64,000 nucleotides of DNA, from the NCBI RefSeq assembly GCF_000222485.1, contig NC_015914.1, positions 5,686,001 to 5,750,000 on the forward strand, given 5' to 3'. The notes under the pieces are model-generated. The model saw nothing but the letters and a program-made list of their open reading frames with translations, made no database searches and was not told the origin of the DNA. This DNA comes from Cyclobacterium marinum DSM 745 (lineage in GTDB: Bacteria > Bacteroidota > Bacteroidia > Cytophagales > Cyclobacteriaceae). Position 1 is the first letter of the stretch; each line of letters opens with the position of its first letter. A program made the position numbers and the translations under genes. Positions 62,594-64,000 of the stretch are shown here, in pieces.

Positions 62594-64000
62594 TCACTCC
62601 ATATTCATCTCCGGATTGGCCTTAGGTATAGTAAAATAAAATTTAGCCCCTTCACCTTTTACCGAATTTACCCAAACTTCTCCTCCCAAGTTGTCTATGA
62701 TTTTCTTTACAATGGCCAATCCCATCCCGGTGCCCTCATATTTACCTTTTCCATGAAGACGTTTAAAAATAGTGAAAATTCTTTCGTGGTGGATTGGATC
62801 TATTCCAATTCCATTGTCTTCGACAGAAAATTGCCAAAACCCATCCTTTTCTTCAAAACTAATATCTATTACTGGTCCTTCATTTTCATTCTTGTACTTT
62901 AAAGCATTTCCAATAAGGTTATAAAAAACCTGAAATAGTGGTGTTTTATAGGAAACAATTCGAGGAAGTTTATTGAAGTTAACGATTGCCTTGGATTCTT
63001 TAATCCTCTTTTTTTGTAGCACACAAACCTCATCAACTAACTCATTAATATCTAATATTGTCAGCTTGTCTTCATGTTTTCCTATTCTTGAAAATTCCAA
63101 TAAATCCAAAATTATTTGCCGCATTCTCATTGCCCCATCTACAGCAAACCCTATGTATTGGTGCGCTTTTTCATCCAATTCATCATGGTATTTTCTCTCC
63201 AACAATCCCATAAAATTGCTCACCATTCTCAGAGGTTCTTGTAAGTCATGAGAAGCTACATAGGCAAATTGTTCAAGTTCTTTATTTGACCTTTCCAGCT
63301 CAATCGCATGCTGAGCCATTTGGTCATTCATAGCTTGAAGGGATTCTTCATACTCTTTTCTATAGGTAATATCAGTTATGGCACCTACCACCCGAGTAAC
63401 TTTATTGCTTTTATTTCTTATAAAAATAGCCCTGTCAATTACAAAGGCATAATGTCCTTCTTTACATAGTAAACGATATTCTTCGAACCAATTGGTAAGA
63501 ACATCACTATTAATAAATTCTTTAAATTTCACTCTAATTCTTTCCCTATCATCTGGATGAATCAATTCTTGTAAGGCTACTATATCCGGAGAGCTATCCT
63601 TCAAATCGTATCCAAAGAGTGTGTGAAATCCCACCCCTCGAAAAACTTCATTGTTTTCAATATCATAATCCCAAATAGCATCATTGGTGGCTTCAGCTAT
63701 TTTCTCAAACCGCTCATTAGAAAGTTGAATTTTTTCTGATATTAATTTTTCTTGGGTTATATCTTTAATAAAAACACTAATGCCATCTTCAGAAGGGTAA
63801 CCATTTATATTCAACCATATTTTTCTTCGATCGGAAAACATCTCAAAATGAACATTGACCTGATTTTGTAAAGCGTAAAATAGCTGTTTTTGAACTATGG
63901 AATTTTTTATACGTGGAATCACTTCCCAAATCACATTATTGAGTGCTCGTTCTTTACTTATGCCGATAATTTCTTCTGAACGCTGATTCCAATAGAGGAT
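62594..64000 (-). CDS. PAS-domain sensor histidine kinase, C-terminal part (cut by window end)
   Basis: Two-component sensor kinase. The frame is open through base 64000 and upstream codons (LYWNQRSEEIIGISKERAL before the GTG at 63934) continue a PAS domain, so the true start lies outside the window. From the right: end of one PAS domain with a PAC segment (GYPSEDGISVFIKDITQEKL), a second PAS/PAC (FEKIAEATNDAIWDYDIENN...GAITDITYRKEYEES), a short coiled coil, then HisKA with the phospho-acceptor His in FAYVASHDLQEPLRMV, and HATPase_c with NLIGNALKYKN (N box), VEDNGIGID and GTGMGLAIVKKIIDNLGG. It resembles the phytochrome-like kinases that act on a stand-alone receiver. Signal and partner unknown; it may be soluble or have further N-terminal sensors. 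Confidence 0.93.
   Translation of the reverse strand: MLYWNQRSEEIIGISKERALNNVIWEVIPRIKNSIVQKQLFYALQNQVNVHFEMFSDRRKIWLNINGYPSEDGISVFIKDITQEKLISEKIQLSNERFEKIAEATNDAIWDYDIENNEVFRGVGFHTLFGYDLKDSSPDIVALQELIHPDDRERIRVKFKEFINSDVLTNWFEEYRLLCKEGHYAFVIDRAIFIRNKSNKVTRVVGAITDITYRKEYEESLQAMNDQMAQHAIELERSNKELEQFAYVASHDLQEPLRMVSNFMGLLERKYHDELDEKAHQYIGFAVDGAMRMRQIILDLLEFSRIGKHEDKLTILDINELVDEVCVLQKKRIKESKAIVNFNKLPRIVSYKTPLFQVFYNLIGNALKYKNENEGPVIDISFEEKDGFWQFSVEDNGIGIDPIHHERIFTIFKRLHGKGKYEGTGMGLAIVKKIIDNLGGEVWVNSVKGEGAKFYFTIPKANPEMNME

Noticed and set aside
1..64000. CRISPR arrays, insertion sequences, integrases, tRNA or rRNA genes
   Set aside because: No regularly spaced repeats, transposase-like proteins or RNA-gene signatures were seen on either strand, although short RNA genes could be missed by eye.

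Overview
The window comes from a marine-type member of the Bacteroidota, most likely Cytophagia close to Cyclobacterium, Echinicola or Algoriphagus. The basis is the repeated SusC/SusD outer-membrane pairs, ECF sigma/FecR pairs coupled to STN-type SusC proteins, Tat-exported Gfo/Idh oxidoreductases, A+T-rich DNA without Shine-Dalgarno sites, and promoter elements of the TAnnTTTG type. The genus is an inference; no rRNA or tRNA gene is visible.

From 1 to about 41.2 kb every gene lies on the minus strand. Read in transcription order (right to left), this part holds a glycerophosphodiesterase (36.0-35.1 kb); ECF sigma, FecR, STN-SusC and SusD (34.8-27.5 kb); SusC, SusD and two PhoD-like phosphatases (26.7-18.6 kb); SusC, SusD and one PhoD-like phosphatase (18.3-11.6 kb); a second ECF sigma, FecR, STN-SusC and SusD set (11.5-4.7 kb); two sulfatases (4.5-1.5 kb); and the first 279 codons of another SusC, cut by the window edge. 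The two SusC-SusD-PhoD modules look like an old tandem duplication. The set reads as a substrate-acquisition island for sulfated and possibly phosphorylated organic polymers. Most SusD genes end at a terminator hairpin, and both FecR-SusC junctions carry a strong hairpin.

From 41.2 to 36.4 kb lies a probable catabolic operon: DUF6807 protein, ThuA-like protein, Tat-exported Gfo/Idh/MocA oxidoreductase and mannonate dehydratase (UxuA). It diverges from a LacI-family regulator, and two near-identical LacI-type operators flank the shared promoter region.

From 42.7 kb to the end the content is mainly core and mostly on the plus strand: an S9 peptidase (minus) divergent from an Lrp/AsnC regulator; a compact suf operon (sufB-C-D-S-E, a DUF59 protein and a bacilliredoxin); citrate synthase; a DEAD-box RNA helicase with a possibly structured leader; a Pr6Pr-like membrane protein; a ketopantoate reductase-like protein (minus); a methyltransferase; an unrecognised three-gene operon (lipoprotein, helical protein, 53-residue basic protein); a second Tat Gfo/Idh oxidoreductase; and a PAS histidine kinase cut by the right edge.

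The most unusual observations are a 107-base structured intergenic repeat present as two near-identical inverted copies plus a decayed one, all beside SusD 3' ends in the duplicated region; a run of nine A that puts the natural ATG of one SusC out of frame; a run of nine G inside the S9 peptidase; the SusC/D-phosphatase modules; and the uncharacterised operon at 59.2-60.7 kb.
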